From Ruminococcus sp. AM22-13 (GTDB taxonomy: Bacteria > Bacillota > Clostridia > Lachnospirales > Lachnospiraceae), in NCBI RefSeq assembly GCF_003471165.1, contig NZ_QRIL01000009.1:1-64000 (forward strand): a stretch of 64,000 nt of DNA, written 5' to 3'. A program made the translations under genes and the position numbers. The notes beneath the pieces are model-generated. The model was not told the origin of the DNA. It searched no databases and saw only the letters and a program-made list of their open reading frames with translations. Of this stretch, positions 35,701 through 43,020 are shown piece by piece (position 1 is the first letter of the stretch; each line of letters starts with the position of its first letter).

Positions 35701-36268
35701 GCACCAGATTCTGACGTTCTTCCTCCAGCTTCTTGATCGTGGTATTCTTTCTTCTTTTAAATTTAACAATACCTGCTGCCTCATCAAAAAGCTCTCTTCG
35801 TTCTTCCGGCTTTCCGCTTAAGATCCTGTCGATCTGGCCCTGTCCGATAATCGAATAACCTTCTTTACCAATACCGGTATCATAGAACATCTCGTTGATA
35901 TCCTTCAATCGGCAGGCACTTCCATTGATCTTATATTCACTCTCACCGGAACGGTAAAGTCTTCTGGTAACTGTAACTTCATTAAAATCAACCGGGAGTT
36001 TATGATCGGAATTGTCCAGCGTGATAGCCACCGACGCATAGCTTAAAGGTTTCCTTGTCTCTGTACCGGAGAAAATAACATCCTGCATATTTCCTCCTCG
36101 TAAAGACTTGGCACTCTGTTCACCCAGAACCCATCTCACCGCATCGCCAACATTGCTCTTCCCACTTCCATTCGGGCCTACAATGCCGGTAATTCCATTA
36201 TGAAATTCAAAATTGATCTTCTGGGCAAACGATTTAAACCCCTGTACCTCTATATTCTTTAAATACAT
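32708..36268 (-). CDS. smc: Chromosome segregation protein SMC
   Basis: An 1186-residue SMC ATPase that compacts and segregates the chromosome with ScpA/ScpB. N-terminal head: GIVGPNGSGKSNVGDA (Walker A). Two long coiled coils (about 170-500 and 670-1020) flank the hinge (VVADLIQVNKDYEIAIETALG … SPGGSMTGGAF). C-terminal head: MQLSGGEKALTAIALLFA (signature) and FCLLDEIEAALDDSNV (Walker B). Full length. It follows rnc by 81 bases that hold a fragment of the dispersed repeat. Confidence 0.98.
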   Translation of the reverse strand: MYLKNIEVQGFKSFAQKINFEFHNGITGIVGPNGSGKSNVGDAVRWVLGEQSAKSLRGGNMQDVIFSGTETRKPLSYASVAITLDNSDHKLPVDFNEVTVTRRLYRSGESEYKINGSACRLKDINEMFYDTGIGKEGYSIIGQGQIDRILSGKPEERRELFDEAAGIVKFKRRKNTTIKKLEEERQNLVRVTDILSELTRQLGPLEKQSETARIYLAKRETLKELDVNMFLMEFANTAQALKELEEKLAIAQNQLKDTQKSYDQTKVEYERLEQELEDLNAKMDALCISGQEQAIHKQQLEGQVNVLNEQILAGAQNEEHYKGRLQTIEEELSVRTSSQKKLEEERADIYAQLKTVRTKLSEEEEKLKTAQENIEACTQEVEDGKNEIIEILNSRANTKGKAQRFDAMMEQADIRKAEISQRILRLKSEEEEQQTILSKAQKQYDEITEQIQSMNEECEHLSQSAEQIQGKLKEQNAQMEMGQTAYHREASRLESLKNITERYDGYGNSIRRVMEQKERVPGIQGVVADLIQVNKDYEIAIETALGGSIQNIVTDNEQTAKTLIEFLKKNRYGRATFLPMSSISPRGEFTPREALREPGVIGIASELVTTAPQYQQITKFLLGRVLVVDNIDHAIIIGRKYRHSLRMVTTEGESLSPGGSMTGGAFRNNSNLLGRRREIEELETKVSQLKNNLVEMQKAIEENRNQRNMIRDTIAEFQEKLRQKYIEQNTARMNIKQQEKKAEEIRSGYDQINRDQAEIKRQVMEIRQDHERITQELESSKQDEKELESFIETKQSELDEWKEEEGKVSKGLEEIRLQSSTLDQKEKFDQENLSRLRSEVKALQTEKDGIYESLAHSSEEMEKKQQMITQLKKEAKESDLHERQSKEQLENLQKEKESRNSRHKEFFEKRDYLSGQIGLLDKECYRLQGQMEKLEESREERIAYMWSEYEITPNNALSYRKEELTDLSEMKKQAAQIKDDIRRLGPVNVNAIEDYKELLERHTFLSGQYEDLVTAEKTLEQIIQELDEGMRKQFTEKFGEIQKEFDKAFKELFGGGKGTLELDEEADILEAGIKIISQPPGKKLQNMMQLSGGEKALTAIALLFAIQNLKPSPFCLLDEIEAALDDSNVGRFAGYLQKLTKNTQFIIITHRRGTMNAADRLYGITMQEKGVSTLVSVDLVENQLTQ

Positions 36269-36285
36269 AATTCTCCTGTATATTA

Positions 36286-36346
36286 TTACTGCTCACTTCG
36301 TGTGTTACTGTTCACTCCGTGCACAGTAACTTTCGCGTTCAGTAAT
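36286..36346. repeat. Fragment of the dispersed GTTACTGTTCAC repeat
   Basis: Between smc and rnc, GTTACTGTTCACTCCGTGCA at 36304-36323 followed by CAGTAAC matches the left end of the 142-143 bp repeats. Flanking TTACTGCTCAC (36286) and GTTCAGTAA (36337) look like further degraded ends. The repeat body is absent. Confidence 0.6.
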
Positions 36347-36349
36347 TAT

Positions 36350-37033
36350 TTATTTCTTAAGCACGCGGATTGCCTGATAAGCCGCGGCCTGCTCTGCTGC
36401 TTTCTTGGTATGACCGCTTCCCTGTCCCATTACTTTACCGTTTACTCTTGCATCTACAGTAAAGTTTTTGTTGTGATCCGGTCCTTCTTCTTTTATCAGA
36501 ACGTATTCTACCGGCTGAGTTCCCTTTTCCTGCACGATTTCCTGCAGGATGGTCTTGCTATCATAAAAGAGCTGTTTGTGTTCAATATCATTCAGGATAA
36601 AATTCAGCACAAACTCCTTTGCACTAGCAAAACCACCATCCAGATAAATAGCTCCCAATAAAGCTTCTGTCGCATCAGATACGATAGAATCCCTGTTTCT
36701 TCCGCCTGTCATATCTTCTCCTTTTCCAAGAAGCAGAAACTGTGGAAGTCCGAATTCTCTTGCACAATAGGCAAGACTTGGCTCACATACAAGGCTGGCT
36801 CTCTTTTTAGTCAGTTCACCCTCCGGAACCTGGGTAAATTTGGCATACAGAAAATCACTGCTGATCAGCTCCAGAACAGCATCTCCCAGAAACTCCAGTC
36901 TCTCGTTACATCCCAGCTTACCAAGCTTCTTCTCATTTGCATAAGAACTGTGTGTCAGCGCCTGTGTAAGATAATGCTTATTTTTGAAATGATATCCGAT
37001 AATCTCTTCTAATTCTTCTGTTTTTTTGTTCAT
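36350..37033 (-). CDS. rnc: Ribonuclease III
   Basis: About 227 residues from ATG 37033 (MNKKTEELEEIIGYHFKNK), with GAGAGGG eight bases upstream; the longer frame adds 16 residues with no ribosome site. RNase III signature ERLEFLGDAVLELISSDFLY and the second acidic motif (SDATEALLGAIYLDGG) are intact. A C-terminal double-stranded RNA-binding domain ends GHTKKAAEQAAAYQAI. It processes rRNA and mRNA stems. Part of the plsX-acpP-rnc-smc-ftsY series. Confidence 0.96.
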   Translation of the reverse strand: MNKKTEELEEIIGYHFKNKHYLTQALTHSSYANEKKLGKLGCNERLEFLGDAVLELISSDFLYAKFTQVPEGELTKKRASLVCEPSLAYCAREFGLPQFLLLGKGEDMTGGRNRDSIVSDATEALLGAIYLDGGFASAKEFVLNFILNDIEHKQLFYDSKTILQEIVQEKGTQPVEYVLIKEEGPDHNKNFTVDARVNGKVMGQGSGHTKKAAEQAAAYQAIRVLKK

Positions 37034-37095
37034 TCCTTTAACCCTCTCCATACGAGTGGGGCTGTCACCGGACAACCCCATCCTTATTTCATCTT

Positions 37096-37323
37096 TTATT
37101 TGATCGCGCGGAGCGCTTCAATAGCGTCACCCACTGTCTGGATCTGCTCTACCGCTTCGTTCTCAAGTTCAATGTCATATTCCTCTTCAATTCCCATGAT
37201 GATCTGAAAAATATCAAGAGAATCCGCACCCAGATCATCTACAAACGTAGTATCTGCGGTGATCGAATCGGCATCAATGTTTAAGACCTCTGCGATGATC
37301 GCTTTTATCTTTTCCAGTTCCAT
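37096..37323 (-). CDS. acpP: Acyl carrier protein
   Basis: A 75-residue ACP from ATG 37323 (MELEKIKAIIAEVLNI), with GGAGGGTG upstream. The phosphopantetheine attachment serine is in DDLGADSLDIFQIIM (the family usually has DSLD-(T/V)-VEL). The sequence is acidic and helical as expected. It carries growing acyl chains in fatty-acid synthesis. It sits between plsX and rnc. Confidence 0.96.
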   Translation of the reverse strand: MELEKIKAIIAEVLNIDADSITADTTFVDDLGADSLDIFQIIMGIEEEYDIELENEAVEQIQTVGDAIEALRAIK

Positions 37324-37378
37324 GTACAACACCCTCCTTCCTGTTTCATATTTTTCTTTTTTCATTTATTATCAAATC

Positions 37379-38431
37379 TTATAGAAAATCTGTTTCTGTC
37401 TTAGCTTTTGGTATTTCTTCTTTGTCTTCCAGAATACGCTCAGCGATCTTTTCGTTGATTTTCTCCTGTTTGAACTGTACACACTGGAAAATACCATGCT
37501 TGATTTCAATGGCTTTAGCACTTCCATGAGTCTTTACTACCAGTCCTTTCAGACCGAGAAGCGGTGCTCCGCCGTATTCACTTGCATCGAAGGATTTCAG
37601 AGTCTCTTTTAATGCCGGTTTTACCAGAAGTGCTCCGACTTTACTTCTGAGACTGGTCATCATTCCCTCTTTAATCTTGTGGACCAGGGCAGAACCAACT
37701 CCCTCATATAATTTCAGAATTACATTTCCTACAAACGCCTCACATACAACTACATCCGCATATCCTGCAGGGATATCTCTGGCTTCGATACTGCCAATGA
37801 AGTTAATGCTCTTACATTCTTTCAGAAGCGGGAATGTCTCTTTTACAAGTGCATTTCCCTTCTCTTCTTCTGCTCCGTTATTTACGATTGCAACTCGTGG
37901 GTTCTTAATGCCAACAACATTCTCCATATAAATAGAACCCATCTTCGCAAACTGTACCAGATGCGATGGACGTGCATCCACATTTGCTCCACAATCGATC
38001 AGCAGGGATACTCCGTCGAGCGTAGGAATCAGCGGCGCAAGCGGTGGTCTCTCCACGCCTTTACTTCTTCCTACCAGCACCTGTCCGCCTACTAAAACAG
38101 CGCCTGTGCTTCCAGAAGAAACAAAAGCATCTGCTTCCTGTTTCTTAACCATATTCAATCCAACAACGATTGATGAATCCTTTTTCTTACGGATTGCAAA
38201 AACAGGCGGCTCTGCTGTCTCAATCACTTCTGAAGCGTTGACAACCTCGATCTGCTCCTTCGGATATCCGGAGTATTTCGCCAGCTCTTTCTCAATTACT
38301 TCCTGCTTTCCTGTAAGTATTACTTTTATGTCCTGTCTCTCTGTCACAGCTTCCACTGCAGCCTTGACCGGCTCTACCGGGGCATTGTCCCCGCCCATTG
38401 CGTCTACCACAACTCTGACCTGTTCTGCCAT
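37379..38431 (-). CDS. plsX: Phosphate acyltransferase PlsX
   Basis: About 350 residues from ATG 38431 (MAEQVRVVVDAMGGDNAP), with AGGAG upstream; an upstream ATG at 38467 is less likely. PlsX makes acyl-phosphate from acyl-ACP for phospholipid synthesis. Family landmarks are DAMGGDNAPVEPVKAA, SSGSTGAVLVGG, and a C-terminal GLKGLVVKTHGSA. It is the first gene of the plsX-ftsY run. Upstream lies the repeat at 38561-38702. Confidence 0.96.
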   Translation of the reverse strand: MAEQVRVVVDAMGGDNAPVEPVKAAVEAVTERQDIKVILTGKQEVIEKELAKYSGYPKEQIEVVNASEVIETAEPPVFAIRKKKDSSIVVGLNMVKKQEADAFVSSGSTGAVLVGGQVLVGRSKGVERPPLAPLIPTLDGVSLLIDCGANVDARPSHLVQFAKMGSIYMENVVGIKNPRVAIVNNGAEEEKGNALVKETFPLLKECKSINFIGSIEARDIPAGYADVVVCEAFVGNVILKLYEGVGSALVHKIKEGMMTSLRSKVGALLVKPALKETLKSFDASEYGGAPLLGLKGLVVKTHGSAKAIEIKHGIFQCVQFKQEKINEKIAERILEDKEEIPKAKTETDFL

Positions 38432-38560
38432 ATCTATATCTCCTGTTAACTTTCTAATACTGTTCATTTGAATTATTTACACACTACTCATAATCTGTAT
38501 GATACTAAAGAAACATCCGCAAAGTCAATAGAATCTGAAAAGTTTCTCTCTTCTACTTCC

Positions 38561-38702
38561 GTTACTGTTCACTCCGTTCTCAGTAACGTAGCCAAAATTC
38601 ATTCCAGATTGCCTGTGGCAATGGAATTTTGGCTTGTATGTCTCGGGATTTTGGCATATTTATGCCAAAACACCTCGCGGGATAGTGGTGTGTGAACAGT
38701 AA
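38561..38702. repeat. Dispersed repeat, copy A (142 bp)
   Basis: Begins GTTACTGTTCAC and ends with GTGAACAGTAA, an inverted terminal pair. The body contains two inner dyads: CCAAAATTCATT…AATGGAATTTTGG and TTTTGGCATA-T-TATGCCAAAA. It differs from copies at 40648 and 59492 at only a few positions. It fills the gap between plsX and the ABC-F gene. Confidence 0.88.
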
Positions 38703-38703
38703 T

Positions 38704-40521
38704 CTACTTCTCATTCTTCTGCGCTTCGATTTTCTCTGCCAAATCATTAAGGTAAACCCAACGGTCCATCTTCTCATCCAGATCTGCCTGCGTCTTCTCT
38801 TTCTGCTCCATAATCTCACGAAGCTTCATAGAATTAGTTGCATTCGCCTCCATATCCTTATCAAGCTTCTCCAACAGTTCCTCCAGAGCAGCGATATCAT
38901 CATCAATCGTCTCAAATTCCCTCTGCTCTTTATAGGTAAACTTCAATTTCTGAGGACGATTCTGCTTCCAGTCTGACTGCGCCGCTTTCTTCTTTTCCAC
39001 ATCAACAGCCGCGCCCGAACCATCAGATACTGTTACTCCCTTCCTTGCCAGAGCTTCTGTATAATCCGTATATCCGCCCTCGTACTGCGTCAGATGTCCA
39101 TCCCCTTCAAAAGCAAAGATCCTGTCCACAATATTATCCAGAAAATATCTGTCATGAGACACCGCGATTACAATCCCCGCAAAAGAATCCAGATAATCCT
39201 CCAGAATTGTCAATGTCGGAATATCCAGATCATTGCTTGGCTCATCCAGGAGCAGCACATTCGGTGCCTCCATCAGAACCTTCAACAGGTACAGACGCCT
39301 CTTCTCCCCGCCAGACAACTTGGCAATCGGCGCATACTGCATCGCAGAATCAAACAAAAATCTCTCCAGCATCATAGTCGCAGATATCTTACCATCTCTG
39401 GTCGGAATATATTCCGCAACATCTCGAATATAATCAATCACACGCTGATTCGTATCCATATCCGGAACTTCCTGCGCAAAATAGCCGATACGGATCGTCT
39501 CACCAATCTCCACCTCACCCGCATCCGGCTGCACCACTCCATCTATAATCTTAATCAACGTCGACTTTCCACATCCATTCGGACCAATGATACCCAGACG
39601 CTGATTACGAAGCACAATATAATTAAAATCATCCAGAATCTTCCTCTCGCCAAAGCTCTTGCTGATATGATGAAGCTCTATCGTCTTCTTACCCATACGC
39701 GTCTCAACAGAATCCAGCTCTACGTTTGCATCCCTCACAGGTGCCTTCCCATTCTTCAACGCTTCCAGACGCTCCAGACGCGCACGCTGCTTAGTACTTC
39801 TCGCACGACAGCCCCTCTTCGCCCATTCCAGTTCCATGCGAAGGACACTCTGCCTCTTCCTCTCACTCGCAAGCTCCATCTCCTCGCGCTCTGCCTTCAG
39901 CTCCAGAAACTTCGAATAATTCGCCTCATACGCATAAAGATTCCCATGAGAAATCTCCAGAATCTTATTCGTAACCCTGTCAAGAAAATACCTGTCATGC
40001 GTAACCATGATCACAACGCCTTTAAAACCTCTCAGAAAATCCTCAAGCCAGGTAACCATCTCATTATCCAGATGGTTCGTCGGCTCATCCAGAAGAAGCA
40101 CATCACAAGGATTCACCAAAGTCCTCGCCAAAGCCACCCTCTTCTTCTGCCCGCCAGACAAATGATCAATCTTCTCCTCATGATTCACAATCCCCAGCTT
40201 ATTCAGCACATTCCTGGCCTCGCTCTCCGTACTCCAGTCCTTCTGCCATTTCCCCTCTGCCACATAATCCAGAATCGAAGCCCCCTCCGGAAACTGGGGC
40301 ATCTGCGGCAGATACGTAATCCGCAGCCCATTCTGCGTAATAACCTGCCCCTCATCCGGCTCCTCCAGCCCACCGATAATCTTCAAAATCGTAGACTTCC
40401 CAGTACCATTGATCCCGATAATCCCAATCTTATCCCCCTGATGCACCCCATAAGAAACATCATCCAAAACCACCTTCTCGCCAAACACCTTAGAAACATG
40501 CTCTATATTCAAAATATTCAT
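38704..40521 (-). CDS. ABC-F family ATPase (Uup-like)
   Basis: A 605-residue soluble protein with two ABC domains and no membrane segments. ABC1: GIINGTGKST-type loop (GINGTGKST, residue about 36), LSGGQKKRVALA, LLLDEPTNHLD. A linker of about residues 210-285 contains the charged ABC-F helices. ABC2: GPNGCGKSTL, LSGGEKRRLYLL, LLLDEPSNDLD. The C-terminal coiled coil (545-605) fits Uup rather than the antibiotic-resistance ABC-F types. ABC-F proteins act on ribosomes; Uup also binds branched DNA. The dispersed repeat lies 2 bases downstream of its stop and another 126 bases upstream. Confidence 0.9.
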   Translation of the reverse strand: MNILNIEHVSKVFGEKVVLDDVSYGVHQGDKIGIIGINGTGKSTILKIIGGLEEPDEGQVITQNGLRITYLPQMPQFPEGASILDYVAEGKWQKDWSTESEARNVLNKLGIVNHEEKIDHLSGGQKKRVALARTLVNPCDVLLLDEPTNHLDNEMVTWLEDFLRGFKGVVIMVTHDRYFLDRVTNKILEISHGNLYAYEANYSKFLELKAEREEMELASERKRQSVLRMELEWAKRGCRARSTKQRARLERLEALKNGKAPVRDANVELDSVETRMGKKTIELHHISKSFGERKILDDFNYIVLRNQRLGIIGPNGCGKSTLIKIIDGVVQPDAGEVEIGETIRIGYFAQEVPDMDTNQRVIDYIRDVAEYIPTRDGKISATMMLERFLFDSAMQYAPIAKLSGGEKRRLYLLKVLMEAPNVLLLDEPSNDLDIPTLTILEDYLDSFAGIVIAVSHDRYFLDNIVDRIFAFEGDGHLTQYEGGYTDYTEALARKGVTVSDGSGAAVDVEKKKAAQSDWKQNRPQKLKFTYKEQREFETIDDDIAALEELLEKLDKDMEANATNSMKLREIMEQKEKTQADLDEKMDRWVYLNDLAEKIEAQKNEK

Positions 40522-40647
40522 AAATCAAAACCTCTCTCATAATTTTCGTCCCCCTGACCCGGGAACAAATCTGTCTACCATTATACCATTTTTCTCCCTT
40601 TTCTAAAACCCCCCAGTTATCCAGAACATCTCCCTCCCAAAACAAAC

Positions 40648-40790
40648 GTTACTGTTCACTCCGTTCACAGTAACGTAGCCAAAATTCATTCCAGATTGCC
40701 TGCGGCAATGGAATTTTGGCTTGTATGTCTCGGGATTTTGGCATATTCATGCCAAAACACCTCGCGGGATAGTGATGCGTGAACAGTAAC
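40648..40790. repeat. Dispersed repeat, copy B (143 bp)
   Basis: Starts GTTACTGTTCAC and ends GTGAACAGTAAC, exact terminal inverted repeats. Nearly identical in sequence and orientation to the copies at 38561 and 59492. It lies between the ABC-F gene and the secreted-protein gene, with a TTTTTCTGCGC piece of the 30.2-kb palindrome family at about 40800 next to it. Confidence 0.9.
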
Positions 40791-40837
40791 AAACAAACTA
40801 TTTTTCTGCGCATCCCTTTTCAAAGATACAAAAAAAC

Positions 40838-40867
40838 GCTCCCCTCCAGGCAAACCCGAAGGGGAGC
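40838..40867 (-). terminator. Terminator of the secreted-protein gene
   Basis: GCTCCCC (40838-40844) and GGGGAGC (40861-40867) pair; the minus strand then shows seven T residues. It lies about 35 bases past the stop at 40902. Confidence 0.85.
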
Positions 40868-40901
40868 ATCCCAAACACTATTTATTTTCAAGAAGAGAGC
40901 G

Positions 40902-41717
40902 TTAGTTCATCTCAGTTCCATTTTCAACTGCATATTTCAGCCCCTGAACCGCAACCGCAATCGTAGCTTCCTCTACAGTTGCACTTCCAAGATCGCCCAT
41001 ATCCAGTGTCAAAGTATCATCATCATTTACAGCAACGCCAAAAGTAAGTGACATTTCAGATATTTCATCAGTAATCGTTACCATACCATTCTCTTCATCA
41101 AAAGTACCCTCACCGATAAAACTTACATACTCATCATTGTCATTGATCACGATCACAGAGCAAAAAGTTCCGTCATCATTGTCACCATAAATAAAAGTTT
41201 CTCCTGCTTCTGTAACACCAGAATAGCATTCTGTCAGAGTATTTCCCATCTGCTGATAAATCTCGTTATAATCAGCTTCATCACCAGAAGCTTCATAAGG
41301 CTCCAGAGTTGCTGTCATCTCCAGGCTGTCCGGATCATAGAGTTCCAGAACATTCTCTTCTTCATTTGCCTGTAACAGATAAGTTACCATATTTTCATCA
41401 TCATACGTGCCGTCATCATTTGCAAACTGCATTGCAAGAGCTGTGTATTCCCCGTCTGAAGCCAGACTGTAAACACCTAAAATATCCTGTTCCTCGTCCT
41501 TCCACTGACCAAAGAATGAATTATCTTTGTAGAATCCATAAATATCTCCTGCGCTGTCCTGCCAGATACCGATCAGTGCTTCTGATATATCAGCAACATC
41601 TCCGTCATCTGCAGTCTCTTCTTCTGCCGCATCATCCGCAGCCCACACCGGAACTACCATAGAACTTACCATCGCTGCTGTGCAAAGACCTGCCATTAAT
41701 TTTCTCCAGTTTTTCAT
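40902..41717 (-). CDS. Secreted acidic protein, function unknown
   Basis: About 271 residues from ATG 41717 (MKNWRKLMAGLCTAAMVSSM), with a classic signal peptide cleaved after VWA. The mature protein is very acidic, with EEETADDGDVADIS at its N-terminus. It contains repeated short beta units such as LIGIWQDSAGDIYGFYKDNSF and GEGTFDEENGMVTITDEIS, with a 'GxW…' opening typical of lipocalin-like/META-like gut proteins. I cannot assign a family. It has its own terminator and stands alone, divergent from the LytTR regulator. Confidence 0.82.
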   Translation of the reverse strand: MKNWRKLMAGLCTAAMVSSMVVPVWAADDAAEEETADDGDVADISEALIGIWQDSAGDIYGFYKDNSFFGQWKDEEQDILGVYSLASDGEYTALAMQFANDDGTYDDENMVTYLLQANEEENVLELYDPDSLEMTATLEPYEASGDEADYNEIYQQMGNTLTECYSGVTEAGETFIYGDNDDGTFCSVIVINDNDEYVSFIGEGTFDEENGMVTITDEISEMSLTFGVAVNDDDTLTLDMGDLGSATVEEATIAVAVQGLKYAVENGTEMN

Positions 41718-41896
41718 ATTTCTTACCATTCCTTTCTTAAAATGTGTTTCGTTTCTTACTGAATTTCTATGAGCTTACTATAAAAAATTTTGATAACATT
41801 TTCAATATACATGGGATTAAACGACATTTTCTGTGAAATAATGCACATATCTCACAACAATTTGTATCTTTCATAACCACAATCTGTTTCATTCCA

Positions 41897-42085
41897 GTTA
41901 CTGTTCACTGGTAATATCCCGCGAGGTGTTTTGTGTGAGCGAAGGTCACCTACAGAACCTGCCACTGGCAGCTTCTTACGGATGCTTGGCAACAGAAAAC
42001 CCGAGACATACCGCGCGAATTTATGCGATTAGCATAAATTCTGTGCATCGCGAAGCGTGTTGCTGTGAACGGAGTGAACAGTAAC
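41897..42085. repeat. Dispersed repeat, rearranged variant D (189 bp, inverted)
   Basis: Same ends as the other copies, GTTACTGTTCAC at 41897 and GTGAACAGTAAC ending 42085, but opposite orientation. It keeps the blocks GTATGTCTCGGG (as its complement), CAAAACACCTCGCGGGATA (as its complement) and GGAGTGAACAGTAAC, while the middle is replaced by other sequence with its own dyads (GAATTTATGC-…-GCATAAATTC). It is the main content of the 41718-42224 gap, along with the promoter at 42122. Confidence 0.8.
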
Positions 42086-42121
42086 CCATTCCAGACTATC
42101 AGTCATAAACTATATTTTTCC

Positions 42122-42150
42122 TTGAATATCTCCTGCAAATACGTTAAAAT
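42122..42150 (+). promoter_or_regulatory. Promoter of the LytTR regulator gene
   Basis: TTGAAT (42122-42127) and TAAAAT (42145-42150) are separated by 17 bases. The regulator's start lies 75 bases downstream, with GTGGAGGTG just before it. Confidence 0.6.
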
Positions 42151-42224
42151 GAAAAGCATATTGCAGATAATTTTCTGGTTACACCAGAGTTTTATCTGAT
42201 TCAGTTATCCGTGGAGGTGTTCCC

Positions 42225-42944
42225 TTGAACATTGCAATTCTTGACGATTCCAAGGAGGATCTTAAACAGATACGTTCTGTAATCTCTTCCTATTATAAAT
42301 CACAAAATACAGACGCAGACATTCATCTATATTCCAGTGCAGAATCCTTTTTCCAGAAATATTCCCCCGGCATTTATGATCTGATCATCATGGATATTTA
42401 TATGGGTAATATGACCGGTATGGACGCCGCAAAAAAATTACGTGAAGCAAAAGATTCTGCTGCCTTAATTTTCATTACAAGCAGTGATTCTTATGCTGTG
42501 GAAAGCTACGATGTCAATGCATCCTATTATCTTCTGAAACCATTTCAGCCGGAAAAACTGTGCAGGATTCTTTCTACCATACAGGTTAAACAATCACAGA
42601 ATTCCAGATATATCGAACTGGTTTCTGACCGCACCCCTGTAAAGATTCCGGTCCGAAGTATTCTTTATGTAGATACATACCGAAATGCGATCCAGGTACA
42701 TACAACTGACGCCGGAGTTATCCGCTCCTACATCACATTTCAGAAATTCGAAGAACTCCTTGCCGGCATGAAATGCTTTCTTTCCTGCTACAGAGGATGT
42801 ATCGTAAACATGGATCATATCGAGCAGTCCACCGATGAAGGATTTATCATGGATAATCAGGAACTTGTCACTATACGCAAACGCGGTTCCAACGCAATAA
42901 AAAAAGCATATCTGGAGTATCTGTTTTCCTCAGATTCTGAGTAA
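42225..42944 (+). CDS. LytTR-family response regulator (AgrA-like)
   Basis: A 239-residue regulator with a TTG start at 42225 preceded by GGAGG. The receiver domain (1-125) shows ILDDSKED, the phospho-acceptor Asp in YDLIIMDIYMGNMTGMDA and the Lys in YYLLKPFQPEK. A LytTR DNA-binding domain follows (residues 135-235: RSILYVDTYRNAIQVHT, FLSCYRGCIVNMDHIE). Such regulators usually pair with GHKL histidine kinases and control surface or peptide-signalling genes. The kinase gene is convergent and ends 76 bases away. Confidence 0.93.
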   Translation: MNIAILDDSKEDLKQIRSVISSYYKSQNTDADIHLYSSAESFFQKYSPGIYDLIIMDIYMGNMTGMDAAKKLREAKDSAALIFITSSDSYAVESYDVNASYYLLKPFQPEKLCRILSTIQVKQSQNSRYIELVSDRTPVKIPVRSILYVDTYRNAIQVHTTDAGVIRSYITFQKFEELLAGMKCFLSCYRGCIVNMDHIEQSTDEGFIMDNQELVTIRKRGSNAIKKAYLEYLFSSDSE

Positions 42945-43020
42945 ACAGATACTCTGGTATGTCGACAAATTGATTTCTAAAACAATCCGACTTGTTGATA
43001 CACAAAGATATGCCTGTATC

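Noticed and set aside
39094..40542. 482-residue plus-strand open frame opposite the ABC-F gene
   Set aside because: It is the complement of a well-supported ABC-F gene, rich in Arg/Ile/His with no domain and no ribosome site; a shadow.
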